Below, piece by piece: positions 50,975 through 58,191 of a DNA stretch of 58,191 bases; position 1 is the stretch's first letter, and each line of letters starts with the position of its first letter. A program made the translations under genes and the position numbers. The notes under the pieces were generated by a model. The model saw only the letters and a list, made by a program, of their open reading frames with translations, had not been told where the DNA came from and did no database searches. Source of the DNA: Prevotella sp. CAG:732. GTDB lineage: Bacteria > Bacteroidota > Bacteroidia > Bacteroidales > Bacteroidaceae. The stretch is from positions 1 to 58,191 of the forward strand of contig FR893192.1 in NCBI GenBank assembly GCA_000436035.1, given 5' to 3'.

Positions 50975-52321
50975 TTAATGGATACTGTTGGTGAAATGGC
51001 TAACGATTAACGTGCCGTTGTATGCCCAGAGATAGAGTGCCAGCAGCAAGGTGGTCACTCGTATGGACATTGCCCATTTAGGATTGGACTCTTTCAGGGA
51101 GAAACCTATGGCGAAAGGGATGACGAACATCCAGTGCGCTCCCATGATGTAGACCTCGTTGAGTCCAAAACCTAAGCCTAAGTGCAAGAACATGTCGAAG
51201 GCTACACAGCAGAGGCACATCCACATCCACTTGCTGTTTCTGCTATAAAAGATGCCAATGGCGAATAGCAAGATGACGATTCCTTCTATCAGGTAGTTCA
51301 GTGGCCAATCGTACTTGACGAAAGTAGGGCGTGACACGCTGTGGTCTTTGAGAAGGTATTGTTGGTGTAGCTGTATGCCTTCTCCAAATAGATTCTCGAT
51401 GATGGATTCTCCTCGTTGGGTCTGTATGTCTGTCCATTTGAGGAAAGGTTTGTCGGAAATGGCTTTGCCACGTCCAGCTTTCATCCATGCGTCGTGTATG
51501 GCGTTTGCCTTGGCGATGTCGGGACGCTTGGGCAGTTGCTTACGCTCAATGGCCTTGCCTCTTTCTTGCTGAGGCTTCACGATGTTCTCATATTGGTAAT
51601 AACCGATGCTTCCCATGATTAGCAATGGGAGGAGAAAGGAGATGGCGAAGAACTTGGGTGAGAAGACTTTCTTGCCATTGCTGAATAGTGCCATGATTCC
51701 TGTCTTCACGCCGTTGCTCAGCGACATGCCGGCTGTGCAGAGAAACATCAAACTCGTTTGCCATGCCTTGAGCTTGCTTCCATTTTTCATGTGGCAGCCT
51801 ACGATATAGATGCTAACCAAAAGGCAGAGCATGGAAAAGCAGAAGTGGTCTGGCACCATCGTGGTAAGCATGATGGAGGCAAACGAGAAGAAAAATGCCG
51901 TAAGTATATGGCTGTCGGTCTTCTTTAACGCTATCAGTTCCCTGCAGATGCGGAAGAAAAAGACGGAGCAATACATGGTGGCGATGACTAACATGACAGC
52001 CATGATATATGTGGCGCAGTTGTGGCTGGTTTGGTCCATGAGCAATTGGTTGAGCCAGTAGCCAGGATACAGCAAGATGCTGAAGAGAGGATGGCGTGAC
52101 AACTCATAGTAAATCTTTTCGTTGGAAAGAAATATGTATGAGTAAGCGTCGAATCCTGAGACCGTGAAGTGCTTGTAGAAGATGCTCCAGAAGCCTAACT
52201 TGCCAGCCTTGAAGAAGTTGGTGGGATAGGATAGGATGAGAAGCACGTGCAGTGCGGTGCAGATCAGCACGGTAGAGATGGCGAGGATTCTTTCTTCTTT
52301 CTTGATTTTGAATATGTTCAT
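50975..52321 (-). CDS. polytopic membrane protein (DUF6080-like), copy 1
   Basis: Encodes a 448-residue protein with about ten hydrophobic helices. It is clearly paralogous to the protein at 53523: both begin with an IFKI(K/Q)KEER motif and share HF(T/C)VSGFD, MVPDHF or IVPDHF, and HIGLGFGINEVYIM-type stretches near the end. The layout recalls GT-C-type glycosyltransferases, but the family (DUF6080, from memory) has no assigned function. The longer frame starts at 52405, but the promoter at 52364-52394 requires the ATG at 52321, which also matches the paralogue's start. It is co-transcribed with licD. Confidence 0.8.
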   Translation of the reverse strand: MNIFKIKKEERILAISTVLICTALHVLLILSYPTNFFKAGKLGFWSIFYKHFTVSGFDAYSYIFLSNEKIYYELSRHPLFSILLYPGYWLNQLLMDQTSHNCATYIMAVMLVIATMYCSVFFFRICRELIALKKTDSHILTAFFFSFASIMLTTMVPDHFCFSMLCLLVSIYIVGCHMKNGSKLKAWQTSLMFLCTAGMSLSNGVKTGIMALFSNGKKVFSPKFFAISFLLPLLIMGSIGYYQYENIVKPQQERGKAIERKQLPKRPDIAKANAIHDAWMKAGRGKAISDKPFLKWTDIQTQRGESIIENLFGEGIQLHQQYLLKDHSVSRPTFVKYDWPLNYLIEGIVILLFAIGIFYSRNSKWMWMCLCCVAFDMFLHLGLGFGLNEVYIMGAHWMFVIPFAIGFSLKESNPKWAMSIRVTTLLLALYLWAYNGTLIVSHFTNSIH

Positions 52322-52363
52322 CTTTGATAATTCTATTATATATATGTCTTGTGATTTTGCTTG

Positions 52364-52394
52364 CAAAGTTAGTGCAAAAAGAAGACAAAACAAA
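52364..52394 (-). promoter_or_regulatory. promoter of the membrane protein/licD unit
   Basis: On the minus strand a -33 TTTG (plus 52391-52394) and a -7 TAACTTTG (plus 52364-52371) are 19 bases apart. It stands nearly back-to-back with the plus-strand promoter at 52421-52452. Confidence 0.75.
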
Positions 52395-52420
52395 ATTATT
52401 CGCAATTTATTTCGCTTTTA

Positions 52421-52452
52421 TTTGGCATTGTGTCCTTTTTGGGCTATCTTTG
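52421..52452 (+). promoter_or_regulatory. promoter of the GT-A glycosyltransferase
   Basis: A -33 TTTG at 52421-52424 and a -7 TATCTTTG at 52445-52452 are 20 bases apart. The start near 52459 rules out the longer coding frame that begins at 52430. Confidence 0.75.
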
Positions 52453-52495
52453 CACGGAGATAAATAGTACTGATCAGTCTAAAAGCATCATAAGA

Positions 52496-53521
52496 ATGAA
52501 ACAACCAGCCAAGATAGATGTCGCCGTATTGATGTTGTTCTTCAATCGTCCCGACCATTTCCAACAAGTGTTTGACGAGGTTAAGAAGGCTCGCCCTTCC
52601 CGTCTCTTTCTCTACCAGGATGGAGCAAGGGGAGAGCGTGATGTGCCTGGCATTGAGGCGTGCCGACAGATTGTGTCGGATGAGAACATCGACTGGGAAT
52701 GCGAGGTGCATCGTTCTTACCAAACGAAGAACCAAGGGTGCGACCCTTCTGAGTACCTTTCGCAGAAATGGGCTTTCTCCATCGTCGATAAGTGTATCGT
52801 CTTGGAGGATGATGACGTGCCTTCACAGTCCTTCTTTCCTTTCTGCAAGGAGATGCTCGACCGCTATGAGCATGACGAGCGCATCGCCATGATTTCAGGA
52901 TTCAATGAGGATGAGGTGACACCCGATTGTGAGGATAGCTACTTCTTTACCTCTACATTTGCCATCTGGGGATGGGCTTCTTGGCGAAGAGTCGTTGACA
53001 AGTGGGAGGGCGACTATGCCTTCCTGCGAGACAAGCAGGCGATGAAGCGATTGCAGTCGTTGGTGCGCCAGCGTGGCTATCGCAAAGACTTCCTGCCGAT
53101 GTGCTCGGAACACCAACAGAGCGGCAAGGAGTATTACGAGAGCATCTTCTGGGCTTCCATGCTCCTCAACTCAGGACTTGCCATCATGCCAAGCAAGAAT
53201 CTCGTCAACAATCTTGGTCTCTCCGACAACTCCACGCATTTCAGTGGTAGTATTCAGACGACTCCGAAGACTTATCGCCGAATATTCACGATGAAGCGAT
53301 ATGAGTTGGAGTTTCCTCTGCGCCATCCTCGTTATGTTATCGAGAACATCGACTACAAGGAACGGCTCTATAAGACCAATGCCTGGGGGCATCCTTTCAT
53401 CAAGATGGGGCGTTCGATGGAAGAACTCTTCCTCAACTTGCGATACGGCAACTTCTCTATCATTACGAAGGCGATAAAACGCCGTATCAACAAGTGGCTG
53501 GGCAAGGACCGACACGTGTGA
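52496..53521 (+). CDS. GT-A glycosyltransferase (HlpA-like)
   Basis: Encodes a 341-residue enzyme of a GT-A type often labelled 'hemolytic protein HlpA-like'. The N-terminus VAVLMLFFNRPDHFQQVFDEV and the metal-binding CIVLEDDDVPSQSFFPF are characteristic. WGWASWRR in the middle is a strongly conserved motif of this group. Despite the historical name, no lytic function is expected; it probably adds a sugar to a surface glycan. It has its own promoter and ends one base before the end of the convergent gene at 53523. Confidence 0.87.
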   Translation: MKQPAKIDVAVLMLFFNRPDHFQQVFDEVKKARPSRLFLYQDGARGERDVPGIEACRQIVSDENIDWECEVHRSYQTKNQGCDPSEYLSQKWAFSIVDKCIVLEDDDVPSQSFFPFCKEMLDRYEHDERIAMISGFNEDEVTPDCEDSYFFTSTFAIWGWASWRRVVDKWEGDYAFLRDKQAMKRLQSLVRQRGYRKDFLPMCSEHQQSGKEYYESIFWASMLLNSGLAIMPSKNLVNNLGLSDNSTHFSGSIQTTPKTYRRIFTMKRYELEFPLRHPRYVIENIDYKERLYKTNAWGHPFIKMGRSMEELFLNLRYGNFSIITKAIKRRINKWLGKDRHV

Positions 53522-53522
53522 T

Positions 53523-54998
53523 TTACGAGAAGTAACCCACGATGAGGCTTCCATTATATATAATAAGGTATAGGGCGATAGCCGCCACGATGCCTACGAG
53601 ATATTTGCGGAATCTGATAGGGGCATTCTTGACAAGAAATCCCATGGCGATAGGCAGCGCATAGATCCAGTGAGCAGTCATGATATATACTTCATTGATG
53701 CCAAAGCCCAAACCGATGTGGAGTACCATGTCGAGTGCGAAATACGACAAGACCAGCCAGAGATACTTGCTCTTCCTGCCATACCAGATGCCTGCCAGGA
53801 AGAGTAGGCTGATGATTCCTTCTACCGCATAATTCCACCAATAACGATATTTCACGATCATAGGGCGATGACGTAGCTCATCGCCTAGCAGATAGTCGGG
53901 GTGCAACTGGATAGATTCGCCCATCAAGTTCTCTACGACAGACTCCGTACGGCTGGTCGAAATGTCGGTCCAACTCATGAATCCAACCTTTGTGAGAGGT
54001 GCTCCTTGTTTGGGGCCTCTCTTCTTTTTCGCCTCTTTTTTGGCAAGTTGCTTCGCTTTTTGTATGCTGTCGTTCTTGGCTTTTTGGGCAAGCTCCTCGG
54101 CAGTAATCACCTTCAGTTCTTTCTTGATGGAGTCTTGGGTGAGTGAGTCCTTCACATGTTTGAGTTGCGCCATACGTTCTTGGCGTTCCTTTTTGGCAGC
54201 TTCTTTCTTTGCCTTGGCTTCTTTCCTCGCCATTTCGTTAGGCCATACATAAGTGCGGTATTCCCAATAGCAGAAACCCCAGAGCAAGCCGGCTGGTAAG
54301 ATGACAGCCAATAGAAGGTGCTTCGGACGGAAGAAACGCTTGCCGTTGACGAAGAGAGCAGAGAAAAATATCTTCAGACCATTGTTGAGCGAGGTGCCTG
54401 CGGTCAGCAGAAAGTAGAGCACGCTCTGCCATATCTTGAAGTCATGGTGATTCTTCATCCTTCTGCCCGAAACATAGAGCGCAAGGATGAGCAGCAACAT
54501 GGAAATCACGAAGTGGTCGGGCACGATGGCACTGACCATCACGTAGCCGAAGGAGAAGAAGAGGAGGGTGAGTGCGTGGGAAGCCCACTTGCCCAACTCG
54601 ATGACCTCACGGAAGATGCGATAGAGGAACACCATCGAGTAGAAGGCGCAAAACATCTGGATGATGACGGCGATGTAGAGGGCACAGTTGTATCCCGTCA
54701 ACTTCATCAGTCCCATATTGATGAGATACGGCACATACATGTAGAACGCCAACAATGGATGTCGATACACATTGTAGGCGGCGCTCCAGTCGCTCAGCAC
54801 CCAATAGGTGAGCGGATCGAATCCCGATACGCAGAAGTGACGAATGAAATTCTTGTAATAATCATTCGTTATCTGAGTGAAAGGGACGTTGTATTTGGCT
54901 ATAACGAGACCGTTGAGGATGGCTAGCAATGCGAATATGATGAGGGCGAGCCATCTCTCTTCTTTCTGAATCTTGAATATGTGGAAAACTTTTTTCAT
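53523..54998 (-). CDS. polytopic membrane protein (DUF6080-like), copy 2, with charged insertion
   Basis: Encodes a 491-residue membrane protein paralogous to the one at 50975. The helices and signature stretches (FCVSGFDPLTYWV, IVPDHFVISM, HIGLGFGINEVYIM) are preserved. It differs by a highly charged, coiled-coil-like insertion of about 80 residues (plus strand about 53990-54240; EMARKEAKAKKEAAKKERQ... to KKKRGPKQGAPL) in a soluble loop where copy 1 has a short linker. It is the last gene of a fabI-gtrA-membrane protein run, 79 bases after gtrA. Function unknown; the setting suggests surface-glycan assembly. Confidence 0.8.
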   Translation of the reverse strand: MKKVFHIFKIQKEERWLALIIFALLAILNGLVIAKYNVPFTQITNDYYKNFIRHFCVSGFDPLTYWVLSDWSAAYNVYRHPLLAFYMYVPYLINMGLMKLTGYNCALYIAVIIQMFCAFYSMVFLYRIFREVIELGKWASHALTLLFFSFGYVMVSAIVPDHFVISMLLLILALYVSGRRMKNHHDFKIWQSVLYFLLTAGTSLNNGLKIFFSALFVNGKRFFRPKHLLLAVILPAGLLWGFCYWEYRTYVWPNEMARKEAKAKKEAAKKERQERMAQLKHVKDSLTQDSIKKELKVITAEELAQKAKNDSIQKAKQLAKKEAKKKRGPKQGAPLTKVGFMSWTDISTSRTESVVENLMGESIQLHPDYLLGDELRHRPMIVKYRYWWNYAVEGIISLLFLAGIWYGRKSKYLWLVLSYFALDMVLHIGLGFGINEVYIMTAHWIYALPIAMGFLVKNAPIRFRKYLVGIVAAIALYLIIYNGSLIVGYFS

Positions 54999-55077
54999 GC
55001 AGTTCTTAACAATGAATGTCTTTGAAAATATCGGTTATTGCTCGATTCTTGGAATGCTGATTTTATTTCTCAAAAAA

Positions 55078-55521
55078 TTATCTCTTGAGGAAGAATCTGA
55101 CAAGCAGGAAGTTGATGGGGATGCAGATGCAAAGGGTAGGAATCATGGCGATTTGCTTCATCAATCCCAAACCGACGAAGAGGTTGAGAAAGAGGGTCTG
55201 CATCGAGTAGTTGACGATATGCGAGAGCGTGAATCCTGCTCCACGCTTGGCATTGGCTTTCACCTTGAAGGTGTAGCGAGTGCTGGCGATGAAGTTGAAG
55301 ATGAAACTGATGATGTAAGCTAAGGTGTTGGAAACTGTAGCCAAGGTGTGGTCGTCTCCCGATAGTGAAGGGATGAGGCTCACCAATAGTGGCATAGCAG
55401 CTAAGTAGATGACATATTGTAAAATGGTTGCAACGGCACCTACAATACCAAAACGGATGACCTCGCCAAGTTTCTGACGCTTGGCGAGGTCTATCTGGTT
55501 ATATTTCTCTTTGATACTCAT
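55078..55521 (-). CDS. GtrA-like membrane protein
   Basis: Encodes a 147-residue GtrA-family protein with four membrane helices. The motif VIRFGIVGAVATILQYVIYL begins the first helix, and NTLAYIISFIFNFIASTRYTF marks the third. GtrA proteins are thought to flip or handle lipid-linked sugars in O-antigen glucosylation and related pathways. The ATG at 55521 (MSIKEKYNQ) is preferred over the longer frame starting at 55572. It follows fabI by 68 bases. Confidence 0.85.
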   Translation of the reverse strand: MSIKEKYNQIDLAKRQKLGEVIRFGIVGAVATILQYVIYLAAMPLLVSLIPSLSGDDHTLATVSNTLAYIISFIFNFIASTRYTFKVKANAKRGAGFTLSHIVNYSMQTLFLNLFVGLGLMKQIAMIPTLCICIPINFLLVRFFLKR

Positions 55522-55589
55522 TATATCTGTATTTGATTCATTATATAATAGATATACGAGACAAAAGTCCAAAGGAAATCGGGGTGAGA

Positions 55590-56447
55590 TTATCCGTAGA
55601 TAACCTTACCATTCTCGTCCTCATAAGGAGCCAAGTCCTTGGAGTACTGGTTCATGGCACGGAGGCTCATACCCATAGAAGAGAAACCACCATCGTGGAA
55701 GAGGTTCTGCATGGTCACCTTGCGAGTGAAGTCGGAGAACATCATCACACAGTAGTTGGCGCAATCCTCTGCCACTGCATTGCCGAGTGGAGACATCTTG
55801 TCGGCGAAGTCCATCATGTTGGCGATGTCCTTGATACCCTTGCCAGCTGTTGTGGCGGTAGGACTCTGAGAGATGGTGTTGATACGAACGTGCTTCTCGC
55901 GACCATAGATGTAACCGAAGCTACGGGCGATGCTTTCGAGCATGCTCTTGGCGTCAGCCATGTCGTTGTAACCGAAGAAGGTGCGCTGTGAAGCCACGTA
56001 GGTGAGGGCTACTACAGAACCCCACTCGTTGATGGCATCCAACTTCTTGGCTACCTGCAACATCTTGTGGAAAGAGATGGCAGAAATATCCAAAGTCTTG
56101 TTCAAGAAATTGTAATCGAGGTCATCGTAAGTGCGGTGCTTACGAACGTTAGGGCTCATGGCTACAGAGTGGAGCACGAAGTCGATCTTGCCACCGAGCT
56201 TCTCCTGAGCCTCAGTGAATACCTTTTCGAGGTCTTCAACGCTTGTCGCATCAGCTGCGATGATAGGAGCGTTGATTTGTTCAGCGAGTTTGTCGAGAGT
56301 ACCCATGCGAAGGGCCATAGCTGTGTTACTGAGTGCGATAGTTGCACCTTCCTCAGCAGCCTTTTCGGCTACTTTCCAAGCGATAGATTCCTCATTGAGG
56401 GCACCGAAGATGATGCCACGCTTGCCTTTTAACAAATTGTGAGTCAT
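55590..56447 (-). CDS. fabI: enoyl-[acyl-carrier-protein] reductase (NADH)
   Basis: Encodes FabI (285 residues), the last step of each fatty-acid elongation cycle and a known triclosan target. The SDR cofactor motif is GIIFGALNEESIAWKVA. The catalytic Tyr-x6-Lys is YNDMADAK, preceded by the second conserved Tyr in ALTYVAS. The substrate loop SPTATTAGKGI is typical of FabI. The longest frame starts at 56555, but a consensus promoter at 56481-56512 requires the ATG at 56447, which gives the family N-terminus MTHNLLKGKRGIIFG. It may share a transcript with gtrA. Confidence 0.95.
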   Translation of the reverse strand: MTHNLLKGKRGIIFGALNEESIAWKVAEKAAEEGATIALSNTAMALRMGTLDKLAEQINAPIIAADATSVEDLEKVFTEAQEKLGGKIDFVLHSVAMSPNVRKHRTYDDLDYNFLNKTLDISAISFHKMLQVAKKLDAINEWGSVVALTYVASQRTFFGYNDMADAKSMLESIARSFGYIYGREKHVRINTISQSPTATTAGKGIKDIANMMDFADKMSPLGNAVAEDCANYCVMMFSDFTRKVTMQNLFHDGGFSSMGMSLRAMNQYSKDLAPYEDENGKVIYG

Positions 56448-56480
56448 TGTTATCTTAATACTATATTTATAAATCGTGCG

Positions 56481-56512
56481 CAAAATTACGAATTTTGTGC
56501 AATATACGCAAA
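56481..56512 (-). promoter_or_regulatory. fabI promoter
   Basis: On the minus strand a -33 TTTG (plus 56509-56512) and a -7 TAATTTTG (plus 56481-56488) are 20 bases apart. The start near 56474 gives a short leader before the fabI ATG. I see no FapR-like site. Confidence 0.75.
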
Positions 56513-56543
56513 CTTTTAAAGGAAAAAGTGCTCTTTTAAGCCG

Positions 56544-56641
56544 ATAACTCGCCAAAACCTTTAAAAAAACTCAATTTTGGCAAGTTATTGGTTTGGATAA
56601 CTTGCCAAAACCGATATTTTTTCGTAATTTTGGCGAGTTAT
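56544..56641. promoter_or_regulatory. four alternating operator-like motifs at the second ATPase promoter
   Basis: The 14-mer TTTTGGC[A/G]AGTTAT occurs four times: reversed at 56544-56557, forward at 56575-56588, reversed at 56597-56610 and forward at 56628-56641. Spacings are 31, 22 and 31 bases, so the block is symmetric. The last copy overlaps the -7 box TAATTTTG (56625-56632), and the third covers the -33 region (CTTG, 56601-56604). Confidence 0.85.
56602..56632 (+). promoter_or_regulatory. promoter of the second AAA ATPase gene
   Basis: A TTG at 56602-56604 and a -7 TAATTTTG at 56625-56632 are 20 bases apart. The start near 56639 precedes the ATG at 56657. Both elements lie inside the operator-like repeats. 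Confidence 0.65.
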
Positions 56642-56656
56642 CCAAACAAGAAGGTT

Positions 56657-58096
56657 ATGAATAGACTGATAGGAAGACATAAGGAACAGGCTAAGTTGCA
56701 GACTTGTATGAACTCGGAACGCTCTGAGTTTGTGGTAGTTTATGGACGCAGACGTATCGGAAAAACGTTTCTCGTGAGACGTTTCTTCGAGGATAGGTAT
56801 GCCTTCTCTTTTGTAGGCAAGCATGAGATGGCGAAGGATTTGCAGTTGCAAGAGTTTGCCAAGGCACTTCAGCGGTACTCTGGTTCGGCGTTTGTTCCGG
56901 TGCTCAAGAATTGGACAGAAGCTTTTGATGGACTTCAGAAATTGCTGGCTTCAGTAGAGACACCTGGCAAGAAAGTTGTCTTCTTTGATGAAATGCCATG
57001 GATGGATACTCCGAAGTCTGATTTCGTGATGGCTTTGGAGAACTTTTGGAATGGATGGGCGAACATGCGTGATGATATACTCTTCGTAGCTTGTGGTTCT
57101 GCCACGTCATGGATGGTGGATAAGCTCTTGCACAATCAAGGTGGATTGTTCAATCGTATCACGCAGAAGATATATCTTCGCCCTTTCAAGCTGCGAGAGG
57201 TAGAGCAATATCTAGAAGAGAATCATTTCAATTGGAATCACTATCAGATAGCCCAATGCTATATGATTTTGGGTGGCATACCTTTCTACTTGACATTGCT
57301 CAATCCGAAGTTGTCGCTGTTGGCTAATATGGATGAACTGTTCTTCTCGGATGCTCATGCCATGTTGCGCACCGAATACAACGAATTGTATGCCACCTTG
57401 TTCAGGCGACCTGAGAATTATCTGGTGGTCATCAAGTTGTTGACCGAAAGAAAAGAGGGTTATACCAGAAAGGAAATCAGCGAGAAAACCAAGTTGGGTG
57501 GTGCTGCGCTTACCAAGGTGCTTTCCGATTTGGAACAGTGCGACTTTGTGTTGTCCTATTCTCGCTATGGCAATTCCAAGAACAATGCCATCTATCGTAT
57601 CAAGGACTTTTACACCTTATTTTATTATAAGTATGTACAAGGGAAGGATACCAAGGATGCTCACCGCTGGACGCATCTTTCTTCCACGCCGCAAGTGATG
57701 AGTTGGCAAGGCTTTAGTTTTGAACTTTTGTGCTTGTTGCATTTGGACGAGATCAAGAAGTCGCTGGGCATTGACCGCATCTTGAATGATGCCAGCGCTT
57801 GGCGTAGCAAGCAAACAGAGCAGAATACACAGATAGACTTGGTGATAGAGCGAGCCGACCGCAACATCAATCTCTGTGAGATGAAGTTCTCCACGGCGAT
57901 GTATGCCATCGACAAGGATTATGAGCAAAAGTTGCGTGAGCGTATGTCGATATTCCAGGCGGAGACCAAGACTCGCTGTAGTACTCGTATCACGATGGTT
58001 ACCACTTATGGGGTGCTAAAGAACAAGCATTCAGGTATCGTCGATGATGAGGTGCAGCTTGAAGACTTGTTTGCGGAGACGGATGAGACGCGGTAG
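56657..58096 (+). CDS. AAA-type ATPase fused to a DUF234 / PD-(D/E)XK nuclease-like domain, second copy
   Basis: Encodes a 479-residue paralogue of the protein at 23743. It shares the N-terminus (IGRHKEQ), the Walker A hallmark VYGRRRIGKT, the Walker B VVFFDEMPWMDT and the GSATSWM sensor stretch. The C-terminal nuclease-like motif is conserved: Asp394 (QIDLVIE), then Glu408-Met-Lys410 (NLCEMKF), with the same 14-residue spacing. I used the ATG at 56657 because the promoter overlaps the longer frame from 56588. Unlike the first copy, its promoter is embedded in four operator-like repeats, suggesting repression, possibly by its own product. No other gene follows before the window ends. Confidence 0.85.
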   Translation: MNRLIGRHKEQAKLQTCMNSERSEFVVVYGRRRIGKTFLVRRFFEDRYAFSFVGKHEMAKDLQLQEFAKALQRYSGSAFVPVLKNWTEAFDGLQKLLASVETPGKKVVFFDEMPWMDTPKSDFVMALENFWNGWANMRDDILFVACGSATSWMVDKLLHNQGGLFNRITQKIYLRPFKLREVEQYLEENHFNWNHYQIAQCYMILGGIPFYLTLLNPKLSLLANMDELFFSDAHAMLRTEYNELYATLFRRPENYLVVIKLLTERKEGYTRKEISEKTKLGGAALTKVLSDLEQCDFVLSYSRYGNSKNNAIYRIKDFYTLFYYKYVQGKDTKDAHRWTHLSSTPQVMSWQGFSFELLCLLHLDEIKKSLGIDRILNDASAWRSKQTEQNTQIDLVIERADRNINLCEMKFSTAMYAIDKDYEQKLRERMSIFQAETKTRCSTRITMVTTYGVLKNKHSGIVDDEVQLEDLFAETDETR

Positions 58097-58191
58097 AGGA
58101 ATAGAATTCTGTAAGTGTTAATAAATCTAACTCGTAGTTTTGAGCAAGGAAAGTACGTTTTTTTTATAAGTGATTGAGAATGAGATAAGTT
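58097..58191. other. window end, no gene seen
   Basis: The last 95 bases after the ATPase stop are A/T-rich and end with a T-run near 58157-58164. I see no inverted repeat matching those upstream of the gene and no start of a new gene. Confidence 0.5.

Noticed and set aside
1..58191. tRNA genes, insertion sequences, integrases
   Set aside because: No cloverleaf-like sequence, transposase or integrase motifs were found on either strand.

Overview
The window comes from a Bacteroidota chromosome, most likely Prevotella/Segatella or a close relative. It carries the type IX secretion genes porU and porV, a SusC/SusD pair, a NigD-like lipoprotein and many lipoproteins with Bacteroidota-style signals. 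Promoters fit the Bacteroidota pattern: TTTG, about 19-20 bases, then TAnnTTTG. I see no tRNA, rRNA, CRISPR array, transposase or phage gene. The genus is inferred from gene content and sequence style.

Layout, left to right. (1) 1-2240: the end of rpsI, then rpsB and tsf, closed by a terminator. (2) 2293-8344: a co-directional run of an FAH-family enzyme, porU, porV and ispF. (3) 8430-8650: a stand-alone small RNA candidate with its own promoter, helices and terminator. (4) 8715-10794: two glycosyltransferases. (5) 11032-20420: a nutrient-uptake operon of SusC, SusD and a BACON-like lipoprotein, bracketed by two calcineurin-type phosphoesterases and lacking any glycosidase. (6) 20452-27271: a hybrid sensor kinase with an HPt domain, an AAA ATPase/nuclease-like gene behind palindromes and 23-bp repeats, a small secreted protein behind a sigma-54-like promoter, and an NtrC-type sigma-54 activator.

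(7) 27322-43699 is the most striking part. Ten minus-strand genes run from one consensus promoter (43669-43699) to one long terminator (27325-27405). In order they encode a 58-residue two-helix membrane protein, two lipoproteins, a three-helix membrane protein, a tubulin/FtsZ-like GTPase, a giant Hsp70/actin-like ATPase, a second degenerate Hsp70-like protein, a zinc-ribbon small GTPase, a GAP1-like partner, and a lipoprotein/multi-TM/zinc-ribbon/GTPase protein. I read this as an envelope-linked signalling or defence machine. Its parts resemble the double-GTPase/GAP1 class of NTP-dependent conflict systems, but this combination is not one I recognise as experimentally characterised.

(8) 43917-45729: a NigD-like lipoprotein and a DUF3298-type lipoprotein, convergent. 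(9) 45957-55521: a surface-glycan region with a Wzx-type flippase, a GT2 enzyme, an IspD/TarI-type cytidylyltransferase, an SDR enzyme, LicD, two paralogous polytopic membrane proteins, a second GT-A enzyme and a GtrA-like protein. The cytidylyltransferase, SDR and LicD genes suggest CDP-activated polyol-phosphate decoration. (10) 55590-58096: fabI, then a second AAA ATPase/nuclease-like paralogue whose promoter is covered by four alternating copies of a 14-bp operator-like motif.

Start sites were moved inward from the longest open frame wherever a promoter or the family N-terminus required it; each case is noted in its entry.
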